Shown here in pieces: positions 16,891 through 28,124 of a stretch of 64,000 nucleotides of DNA. Numbering within the stretch: position 1 is the stretch's first letter; each line of letters starts with the position of its first letter. The DNA lies in NCBI GenBank assembly GCA_903934325.1, contig CAIZNH010000008.1:45443-109442 (forward strand), in the 5' to 3' direction. The stretch comes from an uncultured Alphaproteobacteria bacterium. Lineage in GTDB: Bacteria; Pseudomonadota; Alphaproteobacteria; Sphingomonadales; Sphingomonadaceae. The notes under the pieces are model-generated. The model ran no database searches and was not told where the DNA came from. It was given only the letters and a program-made list of their open reading frames with translations. Both the position numbers and the translations under genes were made by a program.

Positions 16891-17990
16891 ACCTCCAGCC
16901 GCGCGGGGCTGAAGGTTGCGAAGGACAGCCCCTTCGCCGCCGCATCCTCGGGGAAGGCATGGCCCAGCACTGCCGCCGCCGCGATCCGCGAGAGGGCAGG
17001 GGCGGTCTGGAACCCCGCGCCGCCCTGGCCTGCTACCCAGTAAAACCCCGGCGCGCCTGCTGCCTCGCCCACCACCGGAAGCTCGTCCGGTGCAAAGCTC
17101 CTGAGGCCTGCCCAGCTATGCGCAATGTGGCGGATGGGGAGCGTGGTCGCCTGCTCCACGCGGTCTGCCGCGATGGCGATGTCGAGTTCTCCGGGTGCCG
17201 CATCGCAAGGCTCGGACGGGGTCTGGTCCATGCTGGAAGCGAGCAATTGCCCCCGGCCTTCGGGCAGCAGGTAGAAGCCCTCGCCCACGGTCTTGGTGAA
17301 GGGCCACGCGTGCACATCCTCGCCTTCGGGTGCCGCAAAAGAGATCACCGAGCGGCGGCGTGGCTCGATCCCGATGGGGGTGACGCCTGCCATGCGCGCC
17401 ACATCATCCGCCCAAGCCCCTGCCGCATTGACGATGATCGGCGCAGCGAAGTCGCCCGCCGCCGTTTGCACCCGCCAGCCGCTGCCGTCGCGGGCAATCG
17501 CGCTGACCCGCGCGCCCGTCACCAGCTTGCTGTTGTGTTCGCGCAAAACCGCGATGCAGGCCTGAAGCATCGCGTGGGTATCGAGCTTGAGCGAAGCATG
17601 ATCCACCAGTGCAGCCGCGCAGGCCTCGGGCTTCAGGGCGGGCATGATCGCCTGCGCCTCCTCCGGCCCGACCCGCGAGTAATCGCAAGCATAGTGGCGG
17701 TGCACATCCTCCAGCGCATCGAGCGCCGCGATCTCTTCTGCGTGCGCGATATGGAGCGCCGGATGCACCGAGCCATGCGCGGCCAGCTCCGTTATGCTCA
17801 GCGCCGTCAGATCGCGCACCGGCTCATTGCCGAGGCCGTAATGCGCAAAGGCGACCGAGCGGCCCGAGGCGTGGTATCCCGGCGCGCTCTCGCCCTCCAG
17901 CACCACCACGCGCGCATGCGGAGCAAGCCGGCCTGCAAGGCTCAGCCCCGCAATCCCGCCGCCCACCACCAGCACATCGGCCCTGTCCAT
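16887..17990 (-). CDS. FAD-dependent oxidoreductase, D-arginine dehydrogenase (DauA)-like
   Basis: 367 aa from MDRADVLVVGGGIAGLSLAGRL. The FAD-binding GGGIAGLSLAGRL is followed by GYHASGRSVA, which matches the GYHSTGRSA segment of DauA/DadA-type amino-acid dehydrogenases. Later segments NAAGAWADDVARMAGV and the C-terminal GQGGAGFQTAPALSR also fit. Such enzymes deaminate D-amino acids or related amines. The substrate is not certain. The gene is alone on this strand, divergent from pccB across 91 bp. Confidence 0.85.
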   Translation of the reverse strand: MDRADVLVVGGGIAGLSLAGRLAPHARVVVLEGESAPGYHASGRSVAFAHYGLGNEPVRDLTALSITELAAHGSVHPALHIAHAEEIAALDALEDVHRHYACDYSRVGPEEAQAIMPALKPEACAAALVDHASLKLDTHAMLQACIAVLREHNSKLVTGARVSAIARDGSGWRVQTAAGDFAAPIIVNAAGAWADDVARMAGVTPIGIEPRRRSVISFAAPEGEDVHAWPFTKTVGEGFYLLPEGRGQLLASSMDQTPSEPCDAAPGELDIAIAADRVEQATTLPIRHIAHSWAGLRSFAPDELPVVGEAAGAPGFYWVAGQGGAGFQTAPALSRIAAAAVLGHAFPEDAAAKGLSFATFSPARLEV

Positions 17991-18081
17991 CGTCAAACTC
18001 CCGCCACTTTTGCCACGTTGACGCTTGGAACGCGCTAAGGCAACGCATTGCGCCAAGAGAGCCACAGGAGAGGAACCCTTC

Positions 18082-19614
18082 GTGTCCGCCAATATCGCCG
18101 AAATGGAACGTCGCCGCGAAGCTGCCCGGATGGGTGGCGGGGCCAAGCGCATCGAAGCCCAGCACGCCAAGGGCAAGCTGACCGCGCGTGAACGCCTCGA
18201 CGTGCTGCTCGACGAAGGCAGCTTCGAGGAAATCGACACCTATGTCGAACACGACTGCATGGATTTCGGCATGGAAACCCAGCGCATTCCGGGCGACGGG
18301 GTGGTGACGGGCAGCGGCACGATCAATGGCCGGCTGGTCTATGTCTTCTCGCAGGACTTCACCGTGTTCGGCGGAAGCCTCTCCAAACGCCATGCCGAGA
18401 AGATCTGCAAGGTGATGGACACCGCGATGAAGGTCGGCGCGCCGGTGATCGGCCTCAACGATTCGGGCGGGGCGCGCATTCAGGAGGGCGTCGCATCGCT
18501 TGGCGGCTATGCCGAGGTGTTCCAGCGCAATGTGCTCGCATCCGGCGTCGTCCCGCAGATCAGCCTGATCATGGGGCCGTGTGCGGGCGGGGCGGTGTAC
18601 TCGCCCGCCATGACCGACTTCATCTTCATGGTGAAGGATTCGAGCTACATGTTCGTCACCGGCCCCGATGTGGTGAAGACCGTCACCAACGAGGTGGTGA
18701 CGCAGGAGGAACTGGGCGGCGCGATCACCCACACCACCAAGACGTCCGTCGCCGATCTCGCCTACGAGAACGATGTCGATGCCCTGCTGGCCACCCGCCG
18801 CTTCTTCGACTTCCTCCCCCTGTCGAACCGCGACGAGGCCCCCGTCCTGCCCACCGGCGACGCGTGGGACCGGCTCGACAACAGCCTCGACACGCTGATC
18901 CCCGACAATGCCAACCAGCCCTATGACATGCACGAAGTCATCACCAAGGTGCTGGACGAGGGCGATTTCTTCGAAATCCAGCCGGCCCACGCAGGCAACA
19001 TCATCTGCGGTTTCGGCCGCGTGGAGGGGCGCACCGTGGGCGTGGTGGCGAACCAGCCGATGGTGCTCGCGGGCGTGCTCGACATCAATTCCTCGAAGAA
19101 AGCCGCGCGCTTCGTGCGCTTCTGCGATGCCTTCGAAATCCCGATCGTCACCTTCGTCGACGTCCCCGGCTTCCTCCCCGGCACGGCGCAGGAACTGGGC
19201 GGGATCATCAAGCACGGCGCGAAGCTGCTGTTCGCCTATGCCGAGGCGACCGTGCCCAAGATCACCGTCATCACCCGCAAGGCTTACGGCGGGGCCTATG
19301 ACGTGATGGCTTCGAAGCACCTGCGCGGTGATTTGAATTATGCTTGGCCCACCGCCGAAATCGCGGTGATGGGCGCCAAGGGCGCGGTGGAGATCATCTT
19401 CCGCCAGGAAAAGGACGACCCCGCCAAGATCGCCGAGCGGACCAAGGAATACGAAGACCGCTTCGCCAACCCCTTCGTCGCAGCCCAGCGTGGCTATATC
19501 GACGAGGTGATCTACCCGCACTCGACCCGGAAGCGCATCGCGCTGGGGCTAAGGAAGCTGCGGACGAAGCAGCTGGAGAACCCGTGGAAGAAGCATGACA
19601 ATATTCCGCTATGA
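18082..19614 (+). CDS. pccB: Propionyl-CoA carboxylase beta subunit (carboxyltransferase)
   Basis: 510 aa starting at GTG 18082, with AGGAGAGG 8 bp upstream. Two crotonase-fold halves are visible: [22 protein letters not shown] in the N half and [24 protein letters not shown] in the C half, both characteristic of PccB-type carboxyltransferases. With the biotin-carrying PccA (26044-28098) it converts propionyl-CoA to (S)-methylmalonyl-CoA. The stop overlaps the start of the CdiI-like gene (ATGA at 19611). The mce and mutase genes downstream complete the pathway. Confidence 0.95.
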   Translation: MSANIAEMERRREAARMGGGAKRIEAQHAKGKLTARERLDVLLDEGSFEEIDTYVEHDCMDFGMETQRIPGDGVVTGSGTINGRLVYVFSQDFTVFGGSLSKRHAEKICKVMDTAMKVGAPVIGLNDSGGARIQEGVASLGGYAEVFQRNVLASGVVPQISLIMGPCAGGAVYSPAMTDFIFMVKDSSYMFVTGPDVVKTVTNEVVTQEELGGAITHTTKTSVADLAYENDVDALLATRRFFDFLPLSNRDEAPVLPTGDAWDRLDNSLDTLIPDNANQPYDMHEVITKVLDEGDFFEIQPAHAGNIICGFGRVEGRTVGVVANQPMVLAGVLDINSSKKAARFVRFCDAFEIPIVTFVDVPGFLPGTAQELGGIIKHGAKLLFAYAEATVPKITVITRKAYGGAYDVMASKHLRGDLNYAWPTAEIAVMGAKGAVEIIFRQEKDDPAKIAERTKEYEDRFANPFVAAQRGYIDEVIYPHSTRKRIALGLRKLRTKQLENPWKKHDNIPL

Positions 19615-19970
19615 GCAGGAAAACGCGCGAGATTAGGTTGGAGGCCGAAGAGCGTTGGCCGACGCTCTATCAATTCTTGGGTGCCTATTGTCATCAGGAT
19701 TGGCCTGAAGACTATGGCACGCCTGAAGCTGCAGTGGATGCAGCGATTGCTGATTACTTGCTGCCAATGCGCCAACAAGTTCTCCAGGAATGGAGGGATT
19801 GGAATTCAACGCGCGGTGCTGAGTTTGATCCGCGCTCGGCGGTCAATGATGGTCTCGGCGTGTATGTCTATTTCAAAGAACCTTCCGATGCTCGGCAATT
19901 CATGAACTTGGTCTACGACAAGCTCATCGTCTCTGTGCGGAATGAAACTAGCAAGGACTGGAAACCATGA
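19611..19970 (+). CDS. CdiI-like immunity family protein, no toxin nearby
   Basis: 119 aa. [21 protein letters not shown] resembles the conserved N-terminal part of the CdiI_2-type contact-dependent-growth-inhibition immunity family (usually Q-F-x-G-x-Y-x-H-Q-D-W followed by a short acidic segment). The rest is helical and acidic. Hand-counted GC over 19621-19970 is about 52%, well below its neighbours. It overlaps pccB (ATGA) upstream and mce (ATGA) downstream, so it is translated within the propionate operon. No CdiA, CdiB or other toxin is visible in the window. The immunity assignment is family-pattern inference; the gene may have been co-opted. Confidence 0.7.
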   Translation: MSRKTREIRLEAEERWPTLYQFLGAYCHQDWPEDYGTPEAAVDAAIADYLLPMRQQVLQEWRDWNSTRGAEFDPRSAVNDGLGVYVYFKEPSDARQFMNLVYDKLIVSVRNETSKDWKP

Positions 19971-20419
19971 AACTCGGCCGATTGAACCACATCGGGGTCG
20001 CCACGCTCTCCATCGCCGATAGCATCGCCTTCTACCGCGACGTGATGGGCGCGACGAAGATCCATACGCCCTTCGACCTTGAGGAGCAGGGCGTGAAGGT
20101 CTGCTTCGTCGACACCCCCGGTGCGGACGGGGTGATGAACGGGACGCAGATCGAACTGATCGAGCCCTTGGGGGAAAACTCCACCCTCGCAGGCTTCCTC
20201 GCCAAGAACCCGCTCGGCGGGCAGCATCATCTGTGCTTCGAAGTGCCCGATATTGCCGAGGCGCGCGCCGAGTTCGAGAGCCTCGGCAAGCGCATCCTCG
20301 GCCCCACCCGCATCGGCGCGCACGGCACCCCTATCTTTTTCGTCCATCCCAAGGACATGGGGGGCATGCTTACCGAGATCATGGAGACCCCGCGCGAGGA
20401 TGCGCACTGGTCTAATTAA
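19967..20419 (+). CDS. mce: Methylmalonyl-CoA epimerase
   Basis: 150 aa, glyoxalase/VOC fold. Metal ligands of the family are visible as LNHIGVAT near the N-terminus, QHHLCFEV in the middle and MLTEIME at the C-terminus. Length matches the family. It interconverts (S)- and (R)-methylmalonyl-CoA, linking PccAB to the mutase encoded at 21459. Its ATG overlaps the stop of the CdiI-like gene. Confidence 0.93.
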   Translation: MKLGRLNHIGVATLSIADSIAFYRDVMGATKIHTPFDLEEQGVKVCFVDTPGADGVMNGTQIELIEPLGENSTLAGFLAKNPLGGQHHLCFEVPDIAEARAEFESLGKRILGPTRIGAHGTPIFFVHPKDMGGMLTEIMETPREDAHWSN

Positions 20420-20426
20420 CATAGAG

Positions 20427-20518
20427 CCGTTCGGGCTGAGCTTGTCGAAGCCCCGCACTTCACTTTGATCGCCACGCCAGAAGGAAGAACGGCCCTTCGA
20501 CAGGCTCAGGGCGAACGG
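20427..20518. repeat. Dispersed sphingomonad-type repeat, inverted pair
   Basis: Left arm 20427-20450 begins CCGTTCGGGCTGAGC. Right arm 20495-20518 is CTTCGACAGGCTCAGGGC plus GAACGG. The arms are inverted complements at 21 of 24 positions, separated by 44 bp. Related single arms occur at 23663-23686 and, more diverged, around 21411-21446. Confidence 0.75.
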
Positions 20519-20531
20519 GAGTTGTCTGAAA

Positions 20532-21317
20532 ATGTCCTACGAAACCATCCGCGTTGAACGTGACGGCCCGCTGCTGACCATCACCCTCAACCGCCCCGAG
20601 CGCCTCAACGCCATGCCGCCCGCGATGGCGGACGAGCTGGGTCAGGCCTTCTATGACCTTGGCGATGCGCGCGCGGTGCTGATCACCGGCGAGGGCAAGG
20701 GCTTCTGCTCTGGCGCGGACCTTTCGGCGCGCGGCTCCGGCTCGGCGCTGGGCGGCAAGGGCGGCAGCCACGAGGCGCTGATCAATCACTACAACCCCGC
20801 GATCAGCCAGATCATCCGCGCGAATGTGCCGGTGATCTGCGCGGTCAATGGCCCAGCGGCGGGTGTCGGCTGCTCGCTTGCGCTGGCGGCGGACTTCACC
20901 ATCGCCGCCAAGAGCGCCTATTTCCTGCAAGCCTTCGTCAATATCGGCCTCGTGCCCGATGGCGGCTCGACCTGGCTGCTCGCTCGCGCCATCGGCCGTG
21001 CGCGGGCCACCCGCATGATGATGCTGGGCGAGAAGATTTCCGGTACCCAGGCGGAAGAATGGGGCCTCGTCTACAAGTGCGTCGAGGATGCTGACCTGAT
21101 GAGCGAAGCCCGCGCCCTCGCAGAGAAGCTCGCCAACGGCCCGACGGTTGCCTACGCCACGATGAAGCGCAACATCGCCACCGCGATGGACCAGAACCTC
21201 CAGATGGTGCTGCTCGCCGAGGCCGAGGGCCAGCGCATCGCCGGCGCCACCAAGGACGCGATGGAGGGCGGCATGGCCTTCCTCCAGAAGCGGAAAGCGG
21301 AATTCAAGGGGCACTAA
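20532..21317 (+). CDS. Enoyl-CoA hydratase/isomerase family protein
   Basis: 261 aa, crotonase fold. GKGFCSGADLSARG and AVNGPAAGVGCSLALAADF form the oxyanion-hole regions, and GLVPDGGSTWLL is the second family signature. The Asp in that last motif resembles PaaG-type 1,2-epoxyphenylacetyl-CoA isomerases, but annotation by motif alone is unsafe. Its place between mce and the mutase suggests a role in acyl-CoA catabolism feeding propionyl-CoA. It is separated from both neighbours by repeat elements. Confidence 0.9.
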   Translation: MSYETIRVERDGPLLTITLNRPERLNAMPPAMADELGQAFYDLGDARAVLITGEGKGFCSGADLSARGSGSALGGKGGSHEALINHYNPAISQIIRANVPVICAVNGPAAGVGCSLALAADFTIAAKSAYFLQAFVNIGLVPDGGSTWLLARAIGRARATRMMMLGEKISGTQAEEWGLVYKCVEDADLMSEARALAEKLANGPTVAYATMKRNIATAMDQNLQMVLLAEAEGQRIAGATKDAMEGGMAFLQKRKAEFKGH

Positions 21318-21329
21318 TCGCGCCCATCT

Positions 21330-21446
21330 CCGTTCGTATCGAGCGGAGCACGCAGTGCGCAGTCGAGATGCCCGAGAACGGTGTCTCGACTGGCGACGAA
21401 GTCGACAGTTCATCCTGAGCCTGCCGAAGGGCTCGACACGAACGGA
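21330..21446. repeat. Intergenic nested inverted repeats
   Basis: The outer arms TCCGTTCGTATCGAGC (21330-21345) and GCTCGACACGAACGGA (21431-21446) pair at 15 of 16 positions. An inner perfect pair AGTCGAGA (21361-21368) and TCTCGACT (21384-21391) lies between. The right side (CATCCTGAGCCTGCCGAAGG) is a diverged copy of the CTGAGC-TGTCGAAG repeat family seen at 20427. Confidence 0.7.
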
Positions 21447-21458
21447 AATGGTTGAGAA

Positions 21459-23612
<2,154 letters not shown>

Positions 23613-23661
23613 CCCCACCCGTCATCCCCGCGCAGGCGGGTGTGGCGGCGAGGGCGGAGGG

Positions 23662-23688
23662 GCTTCGACAAGCTCAGCGCGAACGGGG
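23662..23688. repeat. Single arm of the dispersed repeat
   Basis: GCTTCGACAAGCTCAGCGC followed by GAACGGGG, the same family as the arms at 20427 and 20495. It lies directly before the ATG of the esterase gene at 23698. Just upstream, GTCATCCCCGCGCAGGCGGG (23631-23640 region) resembles another common short intergenic repeat. Confidence 0.65.
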
Positions 23689-23697
23689 TTTGAGTAA

Positions 23698-24528
23698 ATG
23701 ACCTTTGCCTTCCTCGCGGCGGTCGCTCTCGCCGCCGCACAGCCAGCACCCCAGCCGCTGACCATTGGCGAGACGGTGACGCTCGAAGCCTTGGGCGAGG
23801 CCCGCGAGGTCAATATCGTCCTGCCACTCGGCTACGGCGAAGAGCCGGACAAGCGCTGGCCGGTGGTCTATCTGCTCGATGGCGGTGAGGCGCAGGACTT
23901 GCTTATGGGCGCCGGACTCCAGCGCTGGAACACCATCTGGGGGCGCAGCAAGGACGCGATCATTGTCGGGATCGCAACCAGGAACCGCCAGCGCGAATTG
24001 CTCCCGCCCACCGCCGACGCTGCCGAGCGCACCCGCTGGCCCACTGCAGGCGAGAGCGCTGCCTTCCGCGCGTGGATCGCCGAAACCGTCAAGCCGATGA
24101 TCGAAGCGCGCTATCGCCATGATGGCAGCGCCTTCCTCGTTGGCGAGAGCGCGGCGGGGCATTTCGTGGTCGAAACCTGGGCCACCGCGCCCGCCATGTT
24201 CACCGGCTACGCGGCGATCTCGCCCAGCCTGCAATGGGATTTCGAAGCGTTGAGCCGCAAGCCTCTTGGGGAGGGCAAGCGCCCGCCGCTCTACCTCAGC
24301 CTCGCCGACGAGGGCGGGGCGACGGAGTCGGGCATGCTGCGGCTGCTGGGAGCGCTTCCCGCAAGCCAGCCCTACTGCTTCTCCGACCGGCGGACCGAAC
24401 TGCGTCACGCCACGAGCTTGCACGGCTTGCTGCCCGAGGCGCTGCAATATCTCCTGCCGACCGGGGTCGACTACCTCGAGGAATACGGCATGGTGCTGCG
24501 CTGCGAGAAGCGGGGAGAGGACAGGTGA
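23698..24528 (+). CDS. Putative alpha/beta-hydrolase esterase (esterase D/IroE-like)
   Basis: 276 aa. The hydrophobic N-terminus (MTFAFLAAVALAAAQPAPQP) reads as a signal peptide. RWPVVYLLDGG is the oxyanion strand and FLVGESAAGHF carries the nucleophile Ser in G-E-S-A-A-G. A catalytic Asp/Glu is plausible in LADEGG and a His in HATSLHGLLPEAL. This layout fits the COG2819-type esterases. The substrate is unknown. Its stop overlaps the GTG start of the next small membrane protein. Confidence 0.82.
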   Translation: MTFAFLAAVALAAAQPAPQPLTIGETVTLEALGEAREVNIVLPLGYGEEPDKRWPVVYLLDGGEAQDLLMGAGLQRWNTIWGRSKDAIIVGIATRNRQRELLPPTADAAERTRWPTAGESAAFRAWIAETVKPMIEARYRHDGSAFLVGESAAGHFVVETWATAPAMFTGYAAISPSLQWDFEALSRKPLGEGKRPPLYLSLADEGGATESGMLRLLGALPASQPYCFSDRRTELRHATSLHGLLPEALQYLLPTGVDYLEEYGMVLRCEKRGEDR

Positions 24529-24761
24529 CACCCTCCCGCGCCTTCGACCTCCTGGTGAAGCTGATCGGACGTGCCGCTGCGCAGGTGGTCTGTTTCGTCC
24601 TGTTCTGGAGCCTGATCGGAATTGGCGTTCGCCTCTATGTTTGGCTTGATGGGCGCGTCCCCGGCGGTATCGATCCGGTCCGAGCCGCGATCTTTTGCAT
24701 GATTGCCTTGGGGATATTTGCTGGCTGGCGGATGATCGCGAACGCGAGGCTGGACGGATGA
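24525..24761 (+). CDS. Small two-helix membrane protein
   Basis: 78 aa, GTG start at 24525 inside the esterase stop (GTGA). Two hydrophobic segments (VVCFVLFWSLIGIGVRLYVWL and AAIFCMIALGIFAGWRMI) suggest two membrane helices with a short loop. No family recognised. Its TGA overlaps the ATG of the next gene, so it is the second member of a tightly coupled four-gene run. Confidence 0.65.
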   Translation: MTPSRAFDLLVKLIGRAAAQVVCFVLFWSLIGIGVRLYVWLDGRVPGGIDPVRAAIFCMIALGIFAGWRMIANARLDG

Positions 24762-25549
24762 CCCTCGGCTTCTCCGTCGATGATCTGCTCCCCAAGGCGC
24801 GCGGGGGCGGGCAGCTGCGCATGGGGCTGGACAAGCTGGAGGAGCAGGGCTGGCTCCAGCCCGCACCCGATCTGGCCGCGCGGGCCGAGGGGTTTGCGCA
24901 TTGGCCGCAAGGTGTGCAGCTTACCCCTGAGGTGGACGCTCCGGGCCGCGAGCTTGCCGCGATGCTCGGGCAGGAAGGCGCGCTCCCCGAAGCCGCGCTC
25001 GCCGTCCACGAAGACCTGTGCCTGCTGACCAGACGCGAAGGCGAGGAGGTCTATCGCCTGATCGGCGCGGCGGTCGCTTGGCCCTCCGACTGGCACCCTG
25101 CGGACAAAATCGGCCTCCCCCTGCGCGCCCTCCATGCCCCCATCGCCGGATACGAAGAGCAGCTTGCCACCGGCGTCGACCGCTTCATGGAAACCCTGCG
25201 CCCCGGCCCGATCTATGGCCGGTGCAACTGGTTCATCGCGGCCACCGGAAAGCGCCGCTGGCTGCCCGACCGGCCTCCGCAAGATGCCTTCGCCCATGTC
25301 ACGCCGGACAACGCTGGCGAGACGCTCTTCGTGCGCTCCGAACGCCAGACACTCCGGCGCTTGCCCAAGACCGGCGCGATCCTGTTCGGCATCGGGATTT
25401 ACGTCGAACCGCTGGGCAGCCTCTCGCCCGCCAACATCACCATGCTGGGCAAGGCGGTGCAGACGCTGGTGAGCGGCGAGGGTGACCGCAGGGGCGCGCC
25501 CGCCTATGCCGATAGTCTCATCGCCTTTGCCGAAAGGTCCGCCGCATGA
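24758..25549 (+). CDS. Heme-dependent oxidative N-demethylase-like protein (DUF3445 family)
   Basis: 263 aa from MTLGFSVDDLLPK. Conserved family blocks: AWPSDWHPADKIGLPLRAL, the HAPIAGYEEQL segment, GRCNWFIAATG and SERQTLRRLPKTGAILFGIG. These match the DUF3445 family, whose studied members are heme-dependent oxidative demethylases acting on methylamines. Whether this one oxidises an amine is unproven. It overlaps the preceding stop (ATGA) and the following start (ATGA at 25546). An association with propionyl-CoA carboxylation is unexpected. Confidence 0.85.
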   Translation: MTLGFSVDDLLPKARGGGQLRMGLDKLEEQGWLQPAPDLAARAEGFAHWPQGVQLTPEVDAPGRELAAMLGQEGALPEAALAVHEDLCLLTRREGEEVYRLIGAAVAWPSDWHPADKIGLPLRALHAPIAGYEEQLATGVDRFMETLRPGPIYGRCNWFIAATGKRRWLPDRPPQDAFAHVTPDNAGETLFVRSERQTLRRLPKTGAILFGIGIYVEPLGSLSPANITMLGKAVQTLVSGEGDRRGAPAYADSLIAFAERSAA

Positions 25550-25956
25550 CGCTCGCGCTGATCCTCCCGCTGTTGCTGCAATCGGCGGAGCCTCCCGTGC
25601 CCGAATGGAACTGCGCCGATCCGCAATTCCAGCAGGAGATGAACTGGTGCGCGGGGCAGGACTACGAGGCCGCCGATGCTGCGCTCAACGCGCAATGGGC
25701 CATTACTGCCGAAGTGATGAAGCAGCGCGATATCGAATGGGACGCGCTCGGCTCGTCTGACAAGCGCCCGGGCTTCTTCAGGAGCCTGCTCGAAGCCCAG
25801 CGCGGCTGGCTGCGCTACCGCGACGCCCATTGCCGCACCGACGGCTACACCGCGCGCATGGGGAGCCTCGAACCCTTCCTCGTCGCCACCTGCAAGACCC
25901 GCCTCACCCGGATGCGCACCGCAGAGCTGAAGGAACTGATCGAAGTCCCCGGCTGA
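25546..25956 (+). CDS. LprI-like (DUF1311-type) secreted protein
   Basis: 136 aa with a short hydrophobic leader (MTLALILPLLLQSA). The mature part has Cys-rich spacing (NCADPQFQQEMNWCAGQDYEAAD, then CRTDG and CKTRLTRMRTAELKEL) and LLEAQRGWLRYRDAHC, which fit the lysozyme-inhibitor LprI N-terminal domain family. Periplasmic location is inferred. It is the last gene of the overlapping cassette, 87 bp before the pccA start. Confidence 0.8.
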   Translation: MTLALILPLLLQSAEPPVPEWNCADPQFQQEMNWCAGQDYEAADAALNAQWAITAEVMKQRDIEWDALGSSDKRPGFFRSLLEAQRGWLRYRDAHCRTDGYTARMGSLEPFLVATCKTRLTRMRTAELKELIEVPG

Positions 25957-26043
25957 AGCCCCAAATCCGCTAGCTTGCCTGCCAGCCAAACCCTCGGCAT
26001 AGCCGCTGGCGAGACATGCCCCTTTGGAGAGAGGCCCAAACCC

Positions 26044-28098
26044 TTGTTTGCGAAAATCCTGATTGCCAACCGCGGCGAGATCGCCTGCCGGGTCATCACC
26101 ACTGCCCGCAAGATGGGGATCAAGACCGTCGCGGTCTATTCCGATGCCGATGCGCGCGCGCCCTTTGTGGCGATGGCGGACGAGGCGGTGCATATCGGGC
26201 CGTCGCCTGCGGCTGAAAGCTATCTGATCGCCGACAAGATCATCGCCGCCTGCAAGCAAACGGGTGCGGAAGCGGTCCACCCGGGCTACGGCTTCCTCTC
26301 TGAACGCACCTCCTTCGCGGAAGCGCTGTCCAAGGAAGGCATCGCCTTCATCGGCCCGCCGGTGGGCGCAATCGCCGCGATGGGCGACAAGATCGAATCC
26401 AAGAAGCTGGCGAAAGAGGCGGGCGTCAATGTCGTCCCCGGTTTCGTCGGCGAGATCGAGGATACCGAGCACGCGGTGCGCATCTCCGACGAGATCGGCT
26501 ATCCGGTGATGATGAAGGCCTCGGCCGGCGGCGGGGGCAAGGGGATGCGCCTCGCCTATAACGAGGCCGACGTGCGCGAAGGCTTTGAAAGCGTGAAGCG
26601 CGAGGGCCTCAACTCCTTCGGCGATGACCGCGTTTTCATCGAAAAGTTCATCCTCAACCCGCGCCACATCGAGATCCAGATCCTTGGCGATCAGCACGGC
26701 AACATCCTCTACCTGAACGAGCGCGAATGCTCGATCCAGCGCCGCCACCAGAAGGTGGTCGAGGAAGCGCCGTCGCCCTTCGTCACGCCCAAGATGAGGA
26801 AGGCGATGGGCGAGCAATGCGTCGCTCTGTCGCGCGCGGTGGGATATTACTCTGCGGGCACGGTCGAGCTGATCGTCAGCGGCGCGGACCCGACGGGGGA
26901 GAGCTTCTACTTCCTCGAAATGAACACCCGGCTTCAGGTCGAACACCCCGTCACCGAAGCGATCACCGGCATCGACCTTGTCGAGCAGATGATCCGCGTG
27001 GCCGCGGGCGAGAAGCTGGCCTTCACGCAGGACGATATCGGGATCGACGGCTGGGCGATCGAAAACCGCGTCTATGCCGAAGACCCCTATCGCGGCTTCC
27101 TGCCCTCCACCGGACGGCTGGTGCATTATTCGCCCCCGCTGGCCGGCTGGAGCGAGGACGAGACTGTCGCGGGCAAGGCGCGGCGCGGGGTTGCACGCGG
27201 CACCGGCTCGGTGCGGGTTGACGACGGCGTCTATGAAGGCGGCGAGGTTTCGCGCTTCTACGATCCGATGATTGCCAAGCTCATCACCTGGGCCCCCACC
27301 CGCGACGCAGCGGCGGACCTTCAGATCGAGGCGCTCGACAATTTCCGCATCAAGGGGCTCGGCCATAACGTCGATTTCCTCTCCGCGATCATGCAGCACC
27401 CGCGCTTCCGCTCGGGCGAGCTCACAACGGGCTTCATCGCCGAGGAATATCCCGAAGGCTTCCACGGCGCGGCGACTGCGGATGATCTGAAGCGCATCCT
27501 CGCCGCGGTGTGCGCGGGCAATGAATTCTCCCTGCAATCACGCAGCCGCCACATCACCGGCCAGCTCGATGCGCCGCAGCCGGTGACGAGCGAATGGCTG
27601 GTGAAGCTGGGGGACGAGCGCTTCCACGTCAGCCTGCATGAAGGCCATGCGCTGGTGGATGGCGTGAAGGTCGAGGGCACCTGCACCTGGCGTCCGGGCA
27701 TGGTGCAGGCCGAAGCGACCGGATCGGTCGCGGGCGGCGAGACCTATCGCCTTGGCCTGATCGTCGAGCGCATCGGCAACCAGTGTAAGGTGACCACCCG
27801 CGGCGCGGCGCATAGCGCGCTGGTGATCCCGCAGCGGCTTGCACGGCATGAATCGCTGATGCTCGAAAAGATCCCGCCCGATCTCTCGCGCCTCCTCATC
27901 TGCCCGATGCCCGGGATGCTGGTGAAGCTGCACGTGGCCGAGGGCGACACCGTCCAGCCCGGCCAGCCGCTGGCGACCGTCGAGGCGATGAAGATGGAGA
28001 ACATCCTGCGCGCCGAAAAGGAAGGCGTGATCGCCAAGATCAACGCCGCCGAGGGCGAGAGCCTGGCGGTGGATGCGGTGATCCTCGAACTGGAATAG
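26044..28098 (+). CDS. pccA: Propionyl-CoA carboxylase alpha subunit (biotin carboxylase and biotin carrier)
   Basis: 684 aa. The conserved N-terminus FAKILIANRGEIACRV sets the start at TTG 26044, with GGAGAGAGG upstream; an alternative TTG at 25975 adds a non-conserved leader. ATP-grasp motifs include MMKASAGGGGKGMR, and FLEMNTRLQVEHPVTE is the biotin-carboxylase signature. The C-terminal biotinyl domain carries the acceptor Lys in VEAMKMEN, about residue 650. It carboxylates biotin and works with PccB (18082). It lies some 6.4 kb from pccB, with the mutase and a cassette between. Confidence 0.95.
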   Translation: MFAKILIANRGEIACRVITTARKMGIKTVAVYSDADARAPFVAMADEAVHIGPSPAAESYLIADKIIAACKQTGAEAVHPGYGFLSERTSFAEALSKEGIAFIGPPVGAIAAMGDKIESKKLAKEAGVNVVPGFVGEIEDTEHAVRISDEIGYPVMMKASAGGGGKGMRLAYNEADVREGFESVKREGLNSFGDDRVFIEKFILNPRHIEIQILGDQHGNILYLNERECSIQRRHQKVVEEAPSPFVTPKMRKAMGEQCVALSRAVGYYSAGTVELIVSGADPTGESFYFLEMNTRLQVEHPVTEAITGIDLVEQMIRVAAGEKLAFTQDDIGIDGWAIENRVYAEDPYRGFLPSTGRLVHYSPPLAGWSEDETVAGKARRGVARGTGSVRVDDGVYEGGEVSRFYDPMIAKLITWAPTRDAAADLQIEALDNFRIKGLGHNVDFLSAIMQHPRFRSGELTTGFIAEEYPEGFHGAATADDLKRILAAVCAGNEFSLQSRSRHITGQLDAPQPVTSEWLVKLGDERFHVSLHEGHALVDGVKVEGTCTWRPGMVQAEATGSVAGGETYRLGLIVERIGNQCKVTTRGAAHSALVIPQRLARHESLMLEKIPPDLSRLLICPMPGMLVKLHVAEGDTVQPGQPLATVEAMKMENILRAEKEGVIAKINAAEGESLAVDAVILELE

Positions 28099-28124
28099 GG
28101 CGCGAAAGGCGCGCCCCTCCAGCG

